A DNA stretch of 64,000 nucleotides from an uncultured Algibacter sp. (GCF_947487575.1 NZ_CANKXG010000002.1:1-64000), one strand, 5' to 3'. Positions 25,187 to 34,080 are shown, counted from the first letter of the stretch. Notes: generated by a model from the sequence alone, not told the origin. A program made the numbers and translations.

Positions 25187-25858
25187 TTAGGCGCTTTTTT
25201 CGTGAATTCTTATCTCTTTTCTTGTAAATTCTATGATATTTTCTTCTTTTAATTCGTTTAAAAGAATATTTAATGTTGGTCTAGACGTACCAATTAATGA
25301 AGCAATGTCTTTTTGTGTATAAGGGTGTTGTATAACTTTATCTCCTGTTTTTTCACAATCATAACCGAATTCCATACATAACTCATCTAGAAATTCAATC
25401 AACCTTGTTTTTGCATCTTTGAAAAGTAAAAGTTGAAGACGTCTTTCCAATTTTTTCAATCTGAAGCCAATAACTTTATATATTTTTAAACTAAACGTTT
25501 GATTGTTACGCATCAAATCATGCATTGTATTTACGCCTACAGGGCAAATACTTGTGGTATTATCAATAGATTGCGCAAACTCTTCTCTTGTAGACTCGCC
25601 TAAAATAGCAGTTTCGCCAAAAATTTCGCCACGTGTTAAAATGGCTTTTACAACTTCTTCACCATCTTCATTATAATAACCAATTTTCACTTTTCCTTTT
25701 TCTATTAAATAGACTTTATTTGCAGAGTCTTCTTCAAAATAGATATAGTCTTTCTTTTTGTAGGCATCAAAATCATGCTCTTTTTTGTAGGCTTTGAACT
25801 TATGCGGGCAAAGTACCTTGAAAAGATTGACATCATCAAAGAACCAAAGTGATTTCAT
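25187..25858 (-). CDS. Crp/Fnr-family transcriptional regulator
   Basis: 223 residues. The N-terminal cyclic-nucleotide-binding-like barrel is recognised by KVYLIEKGKVKIGYYNEDGE and RGEIFGETAILGE; the long dimer helix follows (about 125-160), and the winged helix-turn-helix reads TQKDIASLIGTSRPTLNILL. Only one Cys lies near the N-terminus, so an Fnr-type iron-sulphur cluster is unlikely, and the Arg-Ser pair needed for cAMP is replaced. The effector is unknown. The palindrome just past its stop codon suggests it controls the next gene. Confidence 0.9.
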   Translation of the reverse strand: MKSLWFFDDVNLFKVLCPHKFKAYKKEHDFDAYKKKDYIYFEEDSANKVYLIEKGKVKIGYYNEDGEEVVKAILTRGEIFGETAILGESTREEFAQSIDNTTSICPVGVNTMHDLMRNNQTFSLKIYKVIGFRLKKLERRLQLLLFKDAKTRLIEFLDELCMEFGYDCEKTGDKVIQHPYTQKDIASLIGTSRPTLNILLNELKEENIIEFTRKEIRIHEKSA

Positions 25859-25921
25859 TTTATTTAAGATTTGTTAGATTATTTTAGGTCGCAAAAACCT
25901 CAAAACCTTACAAAAAGACAT

Positions 25922-25952
25922 AAAAAAAGCCTCCACATATAGGAGGCTTTCA
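25922..25952 (-). terminator. Terminator after the def-DUF5606 genes
   Basis: AAAGCCTCC and GGAGGCTTT form a perfect 9-bp hairpin around ACATATA, flanked by an A run, so on the minus strand it is followed by T residues. It lies 18 bases past the DUF5606 stop. Confidence 0.85.
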
Positions 25953-25969
25953 TTGATCTATTTTAAAAT

Positions 25970-26395
25970 CTATTCTTCTTCATCAGAGGTGTTTTCAACC
26001 TCATCAACTAAAGCATTTAACATATTATGTTCTTGCAATAAATTATACCATTGAATTACTTTTTTAATATCGCTAGCATATACTCTATCCTCATCATAAT
26101 CTGGTAAAACATTAAAGAAATATTCTTCCAATTTATCTTTACTGTCTTTAGCTTTTACAGATGCTTTCTCACCGTTTTCCTTTTCCTTAATATTTATAAA
26201 AACTTGGCTTAAAGGAATTTCTTCAGTTAATGTATATATAGCTATTTCGCTTAATACACTAACATTATTTTGCATACTAACAGAAATACGTTTGTTATCA
26301 ATTAATGATTCTGCTACAAAACCACCACGTGTTTGAGTTATTAACTTGTATAATCCTGGTTTTCCTGAAATTGAAATTACTTTATCTAAACTCAT
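25970..26395 (-). CDS. DUF5606 family protein
   Basis: 141 residues starting MSLDKVISISGKPGLYKLIT. A longer frame reaches 26446 but its extra residues are not conserved in character. The start is typical of DUF5606, a small Bacteroidota-specific family that nearly always sits beside def. The first 70 residues look like a compact beta fold, followed by a linker (EKENGEKASVKAKDSK) and a helical end. It starts 54 bases after the def stop, on the same strand. Function unknown. Confidence 0.85.
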   Translation of the reverse strand: MSLDKVISISGKPGLYKLITQTRGGFVAESLIDNKRISVSMQNNVSVLSEIAIYTLTEEIPLSQVFINIKEKENGEKASVKAKDSKDKLEEYFFNVLPDYDEDRVYASDIKKVIQWYNLLQEHNMLNALVDEVENTSDEEE

Positions 26396-26449
26396 AAATT
26401 GCTTTTTGAAAGGCGCAAATATCAACTGTTTATTGATGTCTTGCAAATA

Positions 26450-27040
26450 TTATCGCCTCTTTTTTTGGTCTGGAAAACGCATTCTGTAGTCTACATTTAT
26501 TTTTCCTTTAGAAATGTTTGTAAGCCTTCCTTTTATTAATCGCTTTTTTAAACTTGATAATTTATCCGTAAATAAAACACCTTCAATATGATCGTATTCA
26601 TGCTGAATGACCCTCGCTCTCAAACCATCAAAAGACTCTTTATGCGCGTTAAAATTTTCATCAAGATATTCAACAGTAATAATAGGTTTTCTAAAAACAT
26701 CCTCTCGAACATCTGGAATACTTAAACAACCTTCATTAAAAGCCCACTCATCGCCTTCCTCTTCAATAATTTTTGCATTTATAAAGACGCGCTTAAATCC
26801 ATTTAAAGCTTTTTGTTCTTCTTTACTTAAATCTTCATCTTCTGAAAACGGCGTAGTATCCACCAAAAATAATCTAATAGGTAATCCAATTTGAGGTGCC
26901 GCTAAACCAACTCCATAAGCGTTGTACATGGTTTCAAACATGTTTTCTAAAAGGTCATCAAAATTTGGGTAATCCTTGGCAATATCTTTTGCTTTTTTCT
27001 TTAAAACAGCGTCTCCGTAAGCTACTATAGGTAAAATCAT
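26450..27040 (-). CDS. def: Peptide deformylase
   Basis: Removes the formyl group from the N-terminal Met of nascent proteins. All three motifs are present in the 196 residues: GVGLAAPQIG (motif 1), EGCLS (motif 2, metal-binding Cys) and QHEYDHIEG (motif 3, HExxH-type metal ligands). Residues between motifs 1 and 2 include an acidic insert (PFSEDEDLSKEEQKAL) common in Bacteroidota. It precedes the DUF5606 gene and follows ruvX, all on the minus strand. Confidence 0.96.
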   Translation of the reverse strand: MILPIVAYGDAVLKKKAKDIAKDYPNFDDLLENMFETMYNAYGVGLAAPQIGLPIRLFLVDTTPFSEDEDLSKEEQKALNGFKRVFINAKIIEEEGDEWAFNEGCLSIPDVREDVFRKPIITVEYLDENFNAHKESFDGLRARVIQHEYDHIEGVLFTDKLSSLKKRLIKGRLTNISKGKINVDYRMRFPDQKKRR

Positions 27041-27124
27041 TCTGTGTTATATTAATCTTTACAAAAATACAATACTTATACTTTATGCATTGTATTTAAC
27101 AAAAATTTATTGTTCCTTAATCTT

Positions 27125-27538
27125 CTATTGTTTTGAATATAAATAACTCTGCAGAATAAGTGTTGCACTAATTTCGTCAATTAATGCTTTATTTTTTCTT
27201 TGACTTTTCTTTAATCCACTATCTATCATGGTTTGAAATGCCATTTTTGATGTAAATCGCTCATCTACTCGTTTTACAGGAATATTAGGTATTTCTTTTT
27301 CTAACTTAGAAAGAAATTTAATAATATGAACTTCGCTATCAGAAACAGAATTATCCATTTGCTTTGGCTCTCCAACTATAAATAATTCGACAGATTCATT
27401 CTTTATGTAGTCTTTTAAGAACGAAAGTAACTCTTTAGTATTAACAGTAGTAAGTCCAGAGGCTATTATCTGTAACTCGTCTGTTACAGCAATACCTGTT
27501 CTTTTAGTGCCAAAATCAATCGCTAAAATTCTTCCCAT
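27125..27538 (-). CDS. ruvX: Putative pre-16S rRNA nuclease (YqgF/RuvX)
   Basis: 137 residues from the ATG at 27538; a longer in-frame start at 27604 would run through the upstream terminator hairpin and adds unconserved residues. The RNase H-like fold begins MGRILAIDFGTKRTGIAVTD, followed by LFIVGEPKQMDNS, VKRVDERFTS and the final acidic motif LIDEISATLIL. Known members process the 5' end of 16S rRNA. It lies upstream of def on the same strand. Confidence 0.93.
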   Translation of the reverse strand: MGRILAIDFGTKRTGIAVTDELQIIASGLTTVNTKELLSFLKDYIKNESVELFIVGEPKQMDNSVSDSEVHIIKFLSKLEKEIPNIPVKRVDERFTSKMAFQTMIDSGLKKSQRKNKALIDEISATLILQSYLYSKQ

Positions 27539-27572
27539 ATTATTTTTTTTCAAAAATAGTTTAATAAAACAA

Positions 27573-27600
27573 GAAAGGCTATCCATATGGACAGCCTTTC
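27573..27600 (-). terminator. Terminator of the small secreted-protein gene
   Basis: GAAAGGCTATCC and GGACAGCCTTTC pair with one G-T-type mismatch around ATAT. On the minus strand T-rich sequence (TTGTTTTATT) follows. It lies 42 bases past the stop of the gene at 27642-27953. Confidence 0.75.
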
Positions 27601-27641
27601 TCAATAGTTAACCTTAATTATTAATACTTGAACATTATCTT

Positions 27642-27953
27642 TTAAGCTCTTGCAGAACTACTAATTTCTTTAAATACTAATTTGATGTTACTCACTTTTC
27701 TTTTGCGGTTTAAGTAAATTCTAATATCACTAGAACTACGAGCAATCGTTTCATTTACTTTAGCAGCATCAATTAATAATGAATCATTTTCTTTAATAGT
27801 ATTAACCGCTGCAATTACAGTAGCTATATCATCTCCATTAGAGAAAGAAATAGTCTTATTAGTTTCAATACTTACAACTTCCGTAGTACTTTGAGCGTTT
27901 CCGAAAGAGAAACTTAGTAATAAGATTAATAATATGTAAAAATTTGTTTTCAT
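27642..27953 (-). CDS. Small secreted protein of unknown function
   Basis: 103 residues with a clear signal peptide (MKTNFYILLILLLSFSFGNA, cleavage before QSTTE). The mature part is about 83 residues, without Cys or a recognised motif; it is polar, partly helical in the middle (DIATVIAAVNTIKENDSLLI) and ends in a basic strand-like segment (RIYLNRKRKVSNIKLVFKE). It has its own promoter box (27977-27984) and its own terminator, which supports it as a real single-gene unit. Confidence 0.7.
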   Translation of the reverse strand: MKTNFYILLILLLSFSFGNAQSTTEVVSIETNKTISFSNGDDIATVIAAVNTIKENDSLLIDAAKVNETIARSSSDIRIYLNRKRKVSNIKLVFKEISSSARA

Positions 27954-27976
27954 GTCTTTATCCTTGTTCGATGGGT

Positions 27977-27984
27977 CAAATATA
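27977..27984 (-). promoter_or_regulatory. Predicted promoter of the small secreted-protein gene, -7 element
   Basis: On the minus strand TATATTTG matches TAnnTTTG, 24 bases before the start codon. The -33 position shows no TTG. Confidence 0.5.
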
Positions 27985-28253
27985 TATCGAGAATTGATTC
28001 CATTAATAATAAATTAGTTATACGCCGTGTATTTTCGATTATAAGAGAACCGCCTTGTTTTTACCGATAAACAGTTGAAATACACAATTACAGGATGAAA
28101 AACACTTTATTTTACATCTTATCCTAAATAGGTATAGCTCAAAAGACGAAATACACATTTACATCTATTAAAAACTACTTATAAATTTAATATTTCTTAT
28201 AGATTCCCATTTATTATTATGGCTATTTCAATGTCTTTTTAATTGATAGCTAT
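27985..28253. other. Intergenic stretch between divergent genes
   Basis: The space between the small secreted-protein gene and dapD (27954-28278) holds the two divergent -7 boxes at its ends. I see no gene, strong hairpin or repeat in its middle. Confidence 0.5.
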
Positions 28254-28261
28254 TATATTTG
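28254..28261 (+). promoter_or_regulatory. Predicted dapD promoter, -7 element
   Basis: TATATTTG matches TAnnTTTG and lies 18 bases before the dapD ATG. No convincing TTG is placed at -33. Confidence 0.55.
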
Positions 28262-28278
28262 CCTAAAAACAAATATTA

Positions 28279-29094
28279 ATGACAGAACTACAACAAATCA
28301 TAGAAAAAGCTTGGAATAATAGAGATCTTTTAAATGAAGAAACTACCACCACAGCAATAAGAAACGTAATAGATTTATTAGATAAAGGAGAATTAAGAGT
28401 TGCCGAACCTATTACTGATGGTTGGCAAGTTAACGAGTGGGTTAAAAAAGCAGTTGTTTTATATTTCCCAATTCAAAAAATGGAAACCTTAGAAGCTGGT
28501 ATTTTTGAATACCATGATAAAATTCCTTTAAAGAAAAACTTTGCAGAGCGAGGTATTAGAGTTGTGCCTAATGCAGTCGCTAGACATGGTGCTTATATTT
28601 CTCCTGGAACTATATTAATGCCAAGTTATGTAAATATTGGTGCTTATGTAGATAAAGGTACTATGGTTGATACTTGGGCTACGGTTGGTAGTTGTGCACA
28701 AATTGGTAAAAATGTACATTTATCTGGAGGTGTTGGTATTGGTGGTGTTTTAGAACCACTACAAGCCGCACCAGTTATTATTGAAGATAACGCTTTTATT
28801 GGAAGCCGCTGTATAGTTGTAGAAGGTGTGCGTGTTGAAACTGAAGCTGTTTTAGGTGCTGGAGTGGTATTAACAATGAGTACAAAAATTATTGATGTAA
28901 CAGGGGATGAACCTATAGAGTACAAAGGTATTGTACCAGCACGATCAGTTGTTATTCCTGGAAGTTATGCAAAACAGTTTGCTTCAGGAAGTTATAATGT
29001 ACCTTGTGCGTTAATTATTGGAAAGCGTAAAGAGAGTACAAACAAGAAAACATCGCTTAACGATGCGCTTCGTGAGCATAGTGTAGCAGTTTAA
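28279..29094 (+). CDS. dapD: Tetrahydrodipicolinate N-succinyltransferase
   Basis: Makes N-succinyl-2-amino-6-ketopimelate in the succinylase branch of lysine and diaminopimelate synthesis. 271 residues: a helical N-terminal domain (LQQIIEKAWNNRD), then hexapeptide repeats of a left-handed beta-helix (MPSYVNIGAYVDKGTMVDTW, ATVGSCAQIGKNVHLSGGVG, VIIEDNAFIGSRC). The family marker RHGAYISPGTILMPS is present. Length and order match DapD. The next gene starts 1 base after its stop, so the two are probably co-transcribed. Confidence 0.95.
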   Translation: MTELQQIIEKAWNNRDLLNEETTTTAIRNVIDLLDKGELRVAEPITDGWQVNEWVKKAVVLYFPIQKMETLEAGIFEYHDKIPLKKNFAERGIRVVPNAVARHGAYISPGTILMPSYVNIGAYVDKGTMVDTWATVGSCAQIGKNVHLSGGVGIGGVLEPLQAAPVIIEDNAFIGSRCIVVEGVRVETEAVLGAGVVLTMSTKIIDVTGDEPIEYKGIVPARSVVIPGSYAKQFASGSYNVPCALIIGKRKESTNKKTSLNDALREHSVAV

Positions 29095-29095
29095 T

Positions 29096-29764
29096 ATGAG
29101 CCAAATAAAACACGTTTTGTGGACTGGTGGCTGGGACTCAACATTTAGAATTATCCAATTATATAGATTAAATGCCACTATTCAACCACTTTATGTTGTT
29201 AATGATGAAAGAGTCTCTACTAAAAGAGAATTAGAAGCTATTGAAAAAATAACTAAGGGTATACAAACACAATTCATACAATCTAAAGGAGAAATTCTTC
29301 CATTACAAATTATTAAAAAACAAAATATCCCATCAAACATATTAATAAAAAAAATACATAAGCATCTTAGACGAAAAGTAAAATTAGGCAAGCAATATTA
29401 TTGGTTAGCTTGTTTGGCAAAAAAATATAAGTCTAAGAACTTAGAATTATCTTTACATAAGGAAGATTTAGATAAGTTTTTTGTTAAAGAACAACTTATT
29501 GAATTTAAGGATGAACATTTAGGTTCTAATTGGAAAATAAATCCTAAAAAGGTTGGTTTTTTTAAAAGGCAGCTTTTTTCAAATATGGTATTTCCTTTGA
29601 TTGATATTTCTAAAATTGAAATGAAAGCTGTTTCAGAAAAAAATGGTTTTTATAATTTAATGGAGTTAACATGGTTCTGCCATAATTCAGACAAAAAGCC
29701 CTGTGGAGATTGTCCACCATGCAGGCAGTATGTTAGAGATGGATTTGGGTTTAGGCTACAGTAA
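29096..29764 (+). CDS. QueC-like PP-loop protein
   Basis: 222 residues with an N-terminal PP-loop (HVLWTGGWDSTF; the family form is SGGxDS) that binds ATP for adenylation, and a C-terminal Cys cluster of the form C-x7-C-x2-C-x2-C (KPCGDCPPC and the Cys before it) like the zinc site of QueC. The middle differs from true QueC, being basic (KKIHKHLRRKVKLGK), and its neighbours are glycan genes, not queF, queD or queE. It may therefore activate another carboxylate or form an amide in surface-glycan assembly. That role is inferred. It directly follows dapD. Confidence 0.75.
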   Translation: MSQIKHVLWTGGWDSTFRIIQLYRLNATIQPLYVVNDERVSTKRELEAIEKITKGIQTQFIQSKGEILPLQIIKKQNIPSNILIKKIHKHLRRKVKLGKQYYWLACLAKKYKSKNLELSLHKEDLDKFFVKEQLIEFKDEHLGSNWKINPKKVGFFKRQLFSNMVFPLIDISKIEMKAVSEKNGFYNLMELTWFCHNSDKKPCGDCPPCRQYVRDGFGFRLQ

Positions 29765-29948
29765 TTTCTTTTTGAATAAATTAATTGTATTACCCAAATT
29801 AATAGCCTTTTAATAAAAGAACACTAGTATTCACCAATTAAAAAGAGCTAATAATTTTGTTTATATTTACTCAAACTATTTATTTATATATAGTTATTAA
29901 AATTAAAGCTAATTTTTATTTATGCTTTAAAAATTATAATCCAACTTA

Positions 29949-30992
29949 ATGATTAAAAAGGATACAAAAGATAATATACGATGGCATTTCAGGCTTAAAC
30001 GGTCTAACAAAAAAGCTTTAAATGCTCTTAAAATTATTGAAGATTATAAAGGGGAAATCAACCCGAAATTAGTTAAACTGTCAAATGAATACGCTAAAGA
30101 AGTTCTAGGAAGTAAGGCTTACGCACCTTGGCTTTATGTTTATGCAGCGCTTCAAAACAAGTTTGAAGAAGGTTGGATTCCAGATAATTATTATAATAAA
30201 GAAGTCGTACAAAGACAAAAAGGGGAATATGGAGAACTGGCTGACAGAAATTTTATAACACCTTTACTATTTCCAAAAATGGAAACTTTAAATGTTGGTT
30301 ATTTTATTAATGGTAAGTTTTGTACAACTGATAATAAAATTATAAATCCTGAAAATTTTAAAGATTATATTTTTAAAAAAAACAGTAAATTAGTTTATAA
30401 GTTAGAGAATTCAAAACGAGGAAAAGGGGTCTTCGTAATGGACAGAAACAATTTTAACACTTCTTTCTGTCTTTCATGTAAAAACGACAATGGTGTTTTT
30501 CAAAAATTTATTGAGCAACACCCCTTTTTTTTAGAATTTACGGATAATGCTGTAGCAACAATTCGAATCACAACAGTATCAAATGAAATAGGAAATATAT
30601 CTGCAAAAGCGTCATTTATAAAAATGGGGCGTAATAATGACACACACGTCATGTCAAGTTCTGCTATAAACATTCCAATAAACATTAAAACTGGAGAATT
30701 AAGCTCTAAAGCTTACATGAATTGGAAAGAACTTGATTCACACCCAGATAGTAAAGTTACCTTTGAAGGTAAAAAAATCCCACATTTTGAAAAGTGTATA
30801 GAAAAAGGGATACAAATGCATAGTGAAATTCCTTTTATAGGCTGCATAGGTTGGGATTTTGCTATTGATAAATTTGAAGAAGTACAGCTTATAGAATGGA
30901 ATGGACGCCACAATGGCATTAAATTTAGCGAAGCCACTACTGGCCCATGCTTTAAGGGTTTAAATTGGGAAAATCTTTGGAAACAGAAATAA
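29949..30992 (+). CDS. Sugar-transfer-associated ATP-grasp protein
   Basis: 347 residues resembling the ATP-grasp family found in polysaccharide loci (ATPgrasp_ST). Recognisable parts are the glycine-rich ATP-binding turn KLENSKRGKGVFV, the strand FQKFIEQHPFF, TIRITTVSN, and the metal-binding end PFIGCIGWDFAIDKF ... LIEWNGRHNG with acidic and Asn ligands. ATP-grasp enzymes join a carboxylate to an amine or thiol through an acyl phosphate. Its substrate is unknown. It stands in the glycan locus just before the TupA/Stealth genes. Confidence 0.78.
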   Translation: MIKKDTKDNIRWHFRLKRSNKKALNALKIIEDYKGEINPKLVKLSNEYAKEVLGSKAYAPWLYVYAALQNKFEEGWIPDNYYNKEVVQRQKGEYGELADRNFITPLLFPKMETLNVGYFINGKFCTTDNKIINPENFKDYIFKKNSKLVYKLENSKRGKGVFVMDRNNFNTSFCLSCKNDNGVFQKFIEQHPFFLEFTDNAVATIRITTVSNEIGNISAKASFIKMGRNNDTHVMSSSAINIPINIKTGELSSKAYMNWKELDSHPDSKVTFEGKKIPHFEKCIEKGIQMHSEIPFIGCIGWDFAIDKFEEVQLIEWNGRHNGIKFSEATTGPCFKGLNWENLWKQK

Positions 30993-31132
30993 CTCAAACC
31001 TAATTAAACTGAAAAAACATCATTTTAAATACCAAATAAAATACATCAATTCATCCTGATGTATTTGAAAAAAATGCGATTTTACACCAAAATTCTATTG
31101 TAAAATACGATATAAAAAAATGATTTAATTTT

Positions 31133-32068
31133 ATGACAAAACTATTCCAAATAATTAAGAAAAAAGCAAAGAGAAATCATCTAGTATTATTAAGGAAATT
31201 AAAATTCGTATCACCAGAAACCTACGTACATTATCTTTATAGTTATTATACTGGCAAAAAATTAGATTTAGTTAATCCAAAAGAATTTAATGAAAAAATT
31301 CAATGGTATAAAGTACATTTTCATCCTAAAATTTTAAATCAACTTGTAGACAAATATGCTGTAAGAGCTTATGTTAAGGACAAAATTGGGGCACAATATC
31401 TCAATGATATTTACGGTGTATATAAGAAGCCTGAAGAAGTACCTTTTAATGAATTACCAAAACAATATGTCATTAAAGCTACAAACACAAGTGGATATAA
31501 TCTTATTGTAACAGACAAAGAAAATCTTGATAAAAAAAAGACACGTAAATTACTTAAAAAATGGTTGAGTAAAACCCAATATTACTTAAGAAGCAGAGAG
31601 TGGGCTTATAAAGATGTTGAACCAAGGTTAGTCGTTGAGAAGTTTTTAAAAGAAGAAGGTAAAAGTTCACTTGTTGATTATAAATTTTATTGTTTTGATG
31701 GAGTTGCTAAATTTGTTGATGTTCATATAGATAGAGACAAAGAACATAAACAGGGATGTTTTGATCTGGATTTCAACTTGTTACCTTTTGGTAAAAGCAT
31801 TAACTATAAAAGTATATCATCAGGGTTGGCAAAACCGACTAACTTTGATGAAATGGCAGAATTATCTCAAACTTTAGCTGCTAATCTTCCTTTTGTTCGC
31901 GTTGATTTTTATTCGGTTAATGGAAATTCTATATTTGGAGAAATGACTTTTTACCCCTCAGGTGGCAGAAAAGATTTTTTTCCTGATAAGTATAATAAAA
32001 TTATCGGAGATTATTTTAAGCTACCAAAACTTAAAAAAGGACAAAAAATAATAACCGAAATAGATTAA
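31133..32068 (+). CDS. TupA-like ATP-grasp protein
   Basis: 311 residues of the TupA-like ATP-grasp group, whose namesake takes part in teichuronopeptide synthesis. Markers are YSYYTGKKLDLVNPKEFNEK, LVDKYAVRAYVKDKIG, QYVIKATNTSGYNLIV, VVEKFLKEEG, DYKFYCFDGVAKFVDV, and LPFVRVDFYSVNG. It is clearly homologous to the protein at 33184-34080 over the full length, with a Stealth gene between the two. A role in attaching amino acids or peptides to a surface polymer is inferred. Confidence 0.85.
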   Translation: MTKLFQIIKKKAKRNHLVLLRKLKFVSPETYVHYLYSYYTGKKLDLVNPKEFNEKIQWYKVHFHPKILNQLVDKYAVRAYVKDKIGAQYLNDIYGVYKKPEEVPFNELPKQYVIKATNTSGYNLIVTDKENLDKKKTRKLLKKWLSKTQYYLRSREWAYKDVEPRLVVEKFLKEEGKSSLVDYKFYCFDGVAKFVDVHIDRDKEHKQGCFDLDFNLLPFGKSINYKSISSGLAKPTNFDEMAELSQTLAANLPFVRVDFYSVNGNSIFGEMTFYPSGGRKDFFPDKYNKIIGDYFKLPKLKKGQKIITEID

Positions 32069-32110
32069 TTGCTTAGATTTATTTTTTTATAAAATAGCAT
32101 TTGTTGATTG

Positions 32111-33085
32111 ATGAGAAACAAGAATCATAAAAATAACGTTATTGACAAAATGCAAATAGACGTCGTTCTACCATGGGTTGATGGGAATGATGAGAAACAT
32201 CGTTCTAAGATGTTACCGTATGTAAAAGATAAATCTAAATTTCAATCTGAAATGTTTAGGACTCGATTCGACCATGTAAATGAAATAAAATTTGCGGTTG
32301 ATTCCATTTTAAAATTCGCACCATTTGTCACGAATATTTACTTAATTACTGATAAACAAACACCAGATTTTCTCACTAAGGAAAATAATGCAGAATTTTA
32401 TAATAAAGTGTCCATAATTGATCATACCCTGATTTTTTCTGGATATGAAGAATACTTACCAACTTTTAATAATAGACCAATTGACACCTGTTTACACAGA
32501 ATACCAAACTTGGCAGAACACTTTCTTTATTTTAATGATGATGTTTTTTTAATTAATAAAACGCAACCTGAAGATTTTTTCAAAAATGAATGGCCTATAA
32601 TTAGAGGGGAATGGACAAAATTTGAAGAAGATAAGATTAAAAAATTGGTCAAAAAACCCAAAGTTGGTCATAAAACCGCACAACAAATAGCAGCAAAGCA
32701 ATTAGGCTTTAAAAAATATTATAGATTCAGACATACGCCACATCCACTACGTAAATCAACTTTCGTTAATTATTTTAAAGAAAACGAAGATATATTCATA
32801 GAAAATATAAAACATAAGTTTAGACACCCAAACCAATTCACTCCACAGGGCTTAGCCAATCATATAGAAATAAAAAATGGCACCTGCTATTTTGAAAATG
32901 ATTTGAAGCTTAAGTATTTTAGATCTTATAAAAAACCTTTGTTTTGGTATAAGTTTAAACTCAATGTAATAGGAAAAGGAAAATTGTTTTTAGGACTGCA
33001 AAGTTTAGATCACTGTCCCCCTATAATTTTAACATATTTATTAAAATGGCTTGATAAAAAAACTAATACTAAAATTAATTACTAA
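32111..33085 (+). CDS. Stealth-family sugar-phosphate transferase
   Basis: 324 residues from the ATG at 32111 (a TTG precedes it). CR1 is IDVVLPWVDGNDEKH; CR2 contains RTRFDHVNEIKFAVDSILKF, NIYLITDKQTPDFL, and HRIPNLAEHFLYFNDDVFL; CR3 and CR4 include RHTPHPLRKSTF and HPNQFTPQGLANH. Stealth proteins transfer hexose-1-phosphate to build phosphodiester-linked capsules. This suggests that the glycan made here contains phosphate links. It sits between two TupA-like genes. Confidence 0.9.
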   Translation: MRNKNHKNNVIDKMQIDVVLPWVDGNDEKHRSKMLPYVKDKSKFQSEMFRTRFDHVNEIKFAVDSILKFAPFVTNIYLITDKQTPDFLTKENNAEFYNKVSIIDHTLIFSGYEEYLPTFNNRPIDTCLHRIPNLAEHFLYFNDDVFLINKTQPEDFFKNEWPIIRGEWTKFEEDKIKKLVKKPKVGHKTAQQIAAKQLGFKKYYRFRHTPHPLRKSTFVNYFKENEDIFIENIKHKFRHPNQFTPQGLANHIEIKNGTCYFENDLKLKYFRSYKKPLFWYKFKLNVIGKGKLFLGLQSLDHCPPIILTYLLKWLDKKTNTKINY

Positions 33086-33183
33086 TGGTTAAAAAAGGTC
33101 ACACTAAATAGCATATCCTTAAATAACTAATATTTAAATCTTTTTTTTGATAGAATAAATACTTCGAAAAAACATATTACAAA

Positions 33184-34080
33184 ATGATAAAAAAAATAAT
33201 TTATGGTCTTATAAAAAAGCTTAAATTCTTACCAGCCGATGTGTATATGAAATATTACTATGAGTATTATTCTGGCAAAAAATTGAATTTAAAAAACCCT
33301 ACTGAATTCAATGAAAAAATTTCTTGGCTAAAAGTTTATTACCACCCGCCTATTTTAACCCAATTAGTAGATAAATATTCGGTTAGAACTTATGTGCAAG
33401 AAAAAGTTGGTGAAGCTTATTTAAACGAGCTCATTGAAGTTTACGATAGTGCTTCAAAAGTTGATTTTAAAAAACTCCCAAACCAATTTGTGATTAAAGG
33501 CGTACATGGATTTCATTTTAATCTTATTGTTGAAGATAAAACTCAATTAAATAAAAAGCGTGCAAAATACCTTATGCACAAATGGATGCGAAAAAATCAA
33601 TATTATAGAGGTGGTTTAGAATGGGCTTATAAAAATGTTAAACCAAGATTAATTGCTGAAAAATTTTTACCAGAAATTGGTGAAGAAACTATTGGCGATT
33701 ATAAATTCTTCTGCTTTAATGGCACACCTAAATTTGTTCAAGTAGATGTTGATAGAGGTACAAATCATCAACGCGTTTTTTATGACTTAGATTGGAATAA
33801 ATTGGAATTTCATGATGAGTTAAAAGTATACAACAAAGAACTTGAACAACCTATAAACTTTAACGATATGATTATTACTGCTACAAAATTAGCTGATAAA
33901 TTTCCATTTGTTAGGGTGGATTTATATTCTATAAAAGGTAAAACTATTTTTGGTGAAATGACTTTTTACCCTGCTGATGCTAGATTTGAATTCTATCCTC
34001 CTAAATATAATACCATCATAGGGAGTTATATAAAATTACCAAAGCTTAAATCTGGTCAAAAAGAAATAACTACTATTTAA
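33184..34080 (+). CDS. TupA-like ATP-grasp protein, second copy
   Basis: 298 residues, paralogous to the protein at 31133-32068: YYEYYSGKKLNLKNPTEFNE, LVDKYSVRTYVQEKVG, QFVIKGVHGFHFNLIVEDK, EWAYKNVKPRLIAEKFLPE, DYKFFCFNGTPKFVQVDVDR, FPFVRVDLYSIKGKTIFGEM. The two differ at the presumed substrate turn (KATNTSGYN against KGVHGFHFN), which suggests different acceptors. It ends 8 bases inside the convergent glycosyltransferase gene. Confidence 0.85.
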   Translation: MIKKIIYGLIKKLKFLPADVYMKYYYEYYSGKKLNLKNPTEFNEKISWLKVYYHPPILTQLVDKYSVRTYVQEKVGEAYLNELIEVYDSASKVDFKKLPNQFVIKGVHGFHFNLIVEDKTQLNKKRAKYLMHKWMRKNQYYRGGLEWAYKNVKPRLIAEKFLPEIGEETIGDYKFFCFNGTPKFVQVDVDRGTNHQRVFYDLDWNKLEFHDELKVYNKELEQPINFNDMIITATKLADKFPFVRVDLYSIKGKTIFGEMTFYPADARFEFYPPKYNTIIGSYIKLPKLKSGQKEITTI

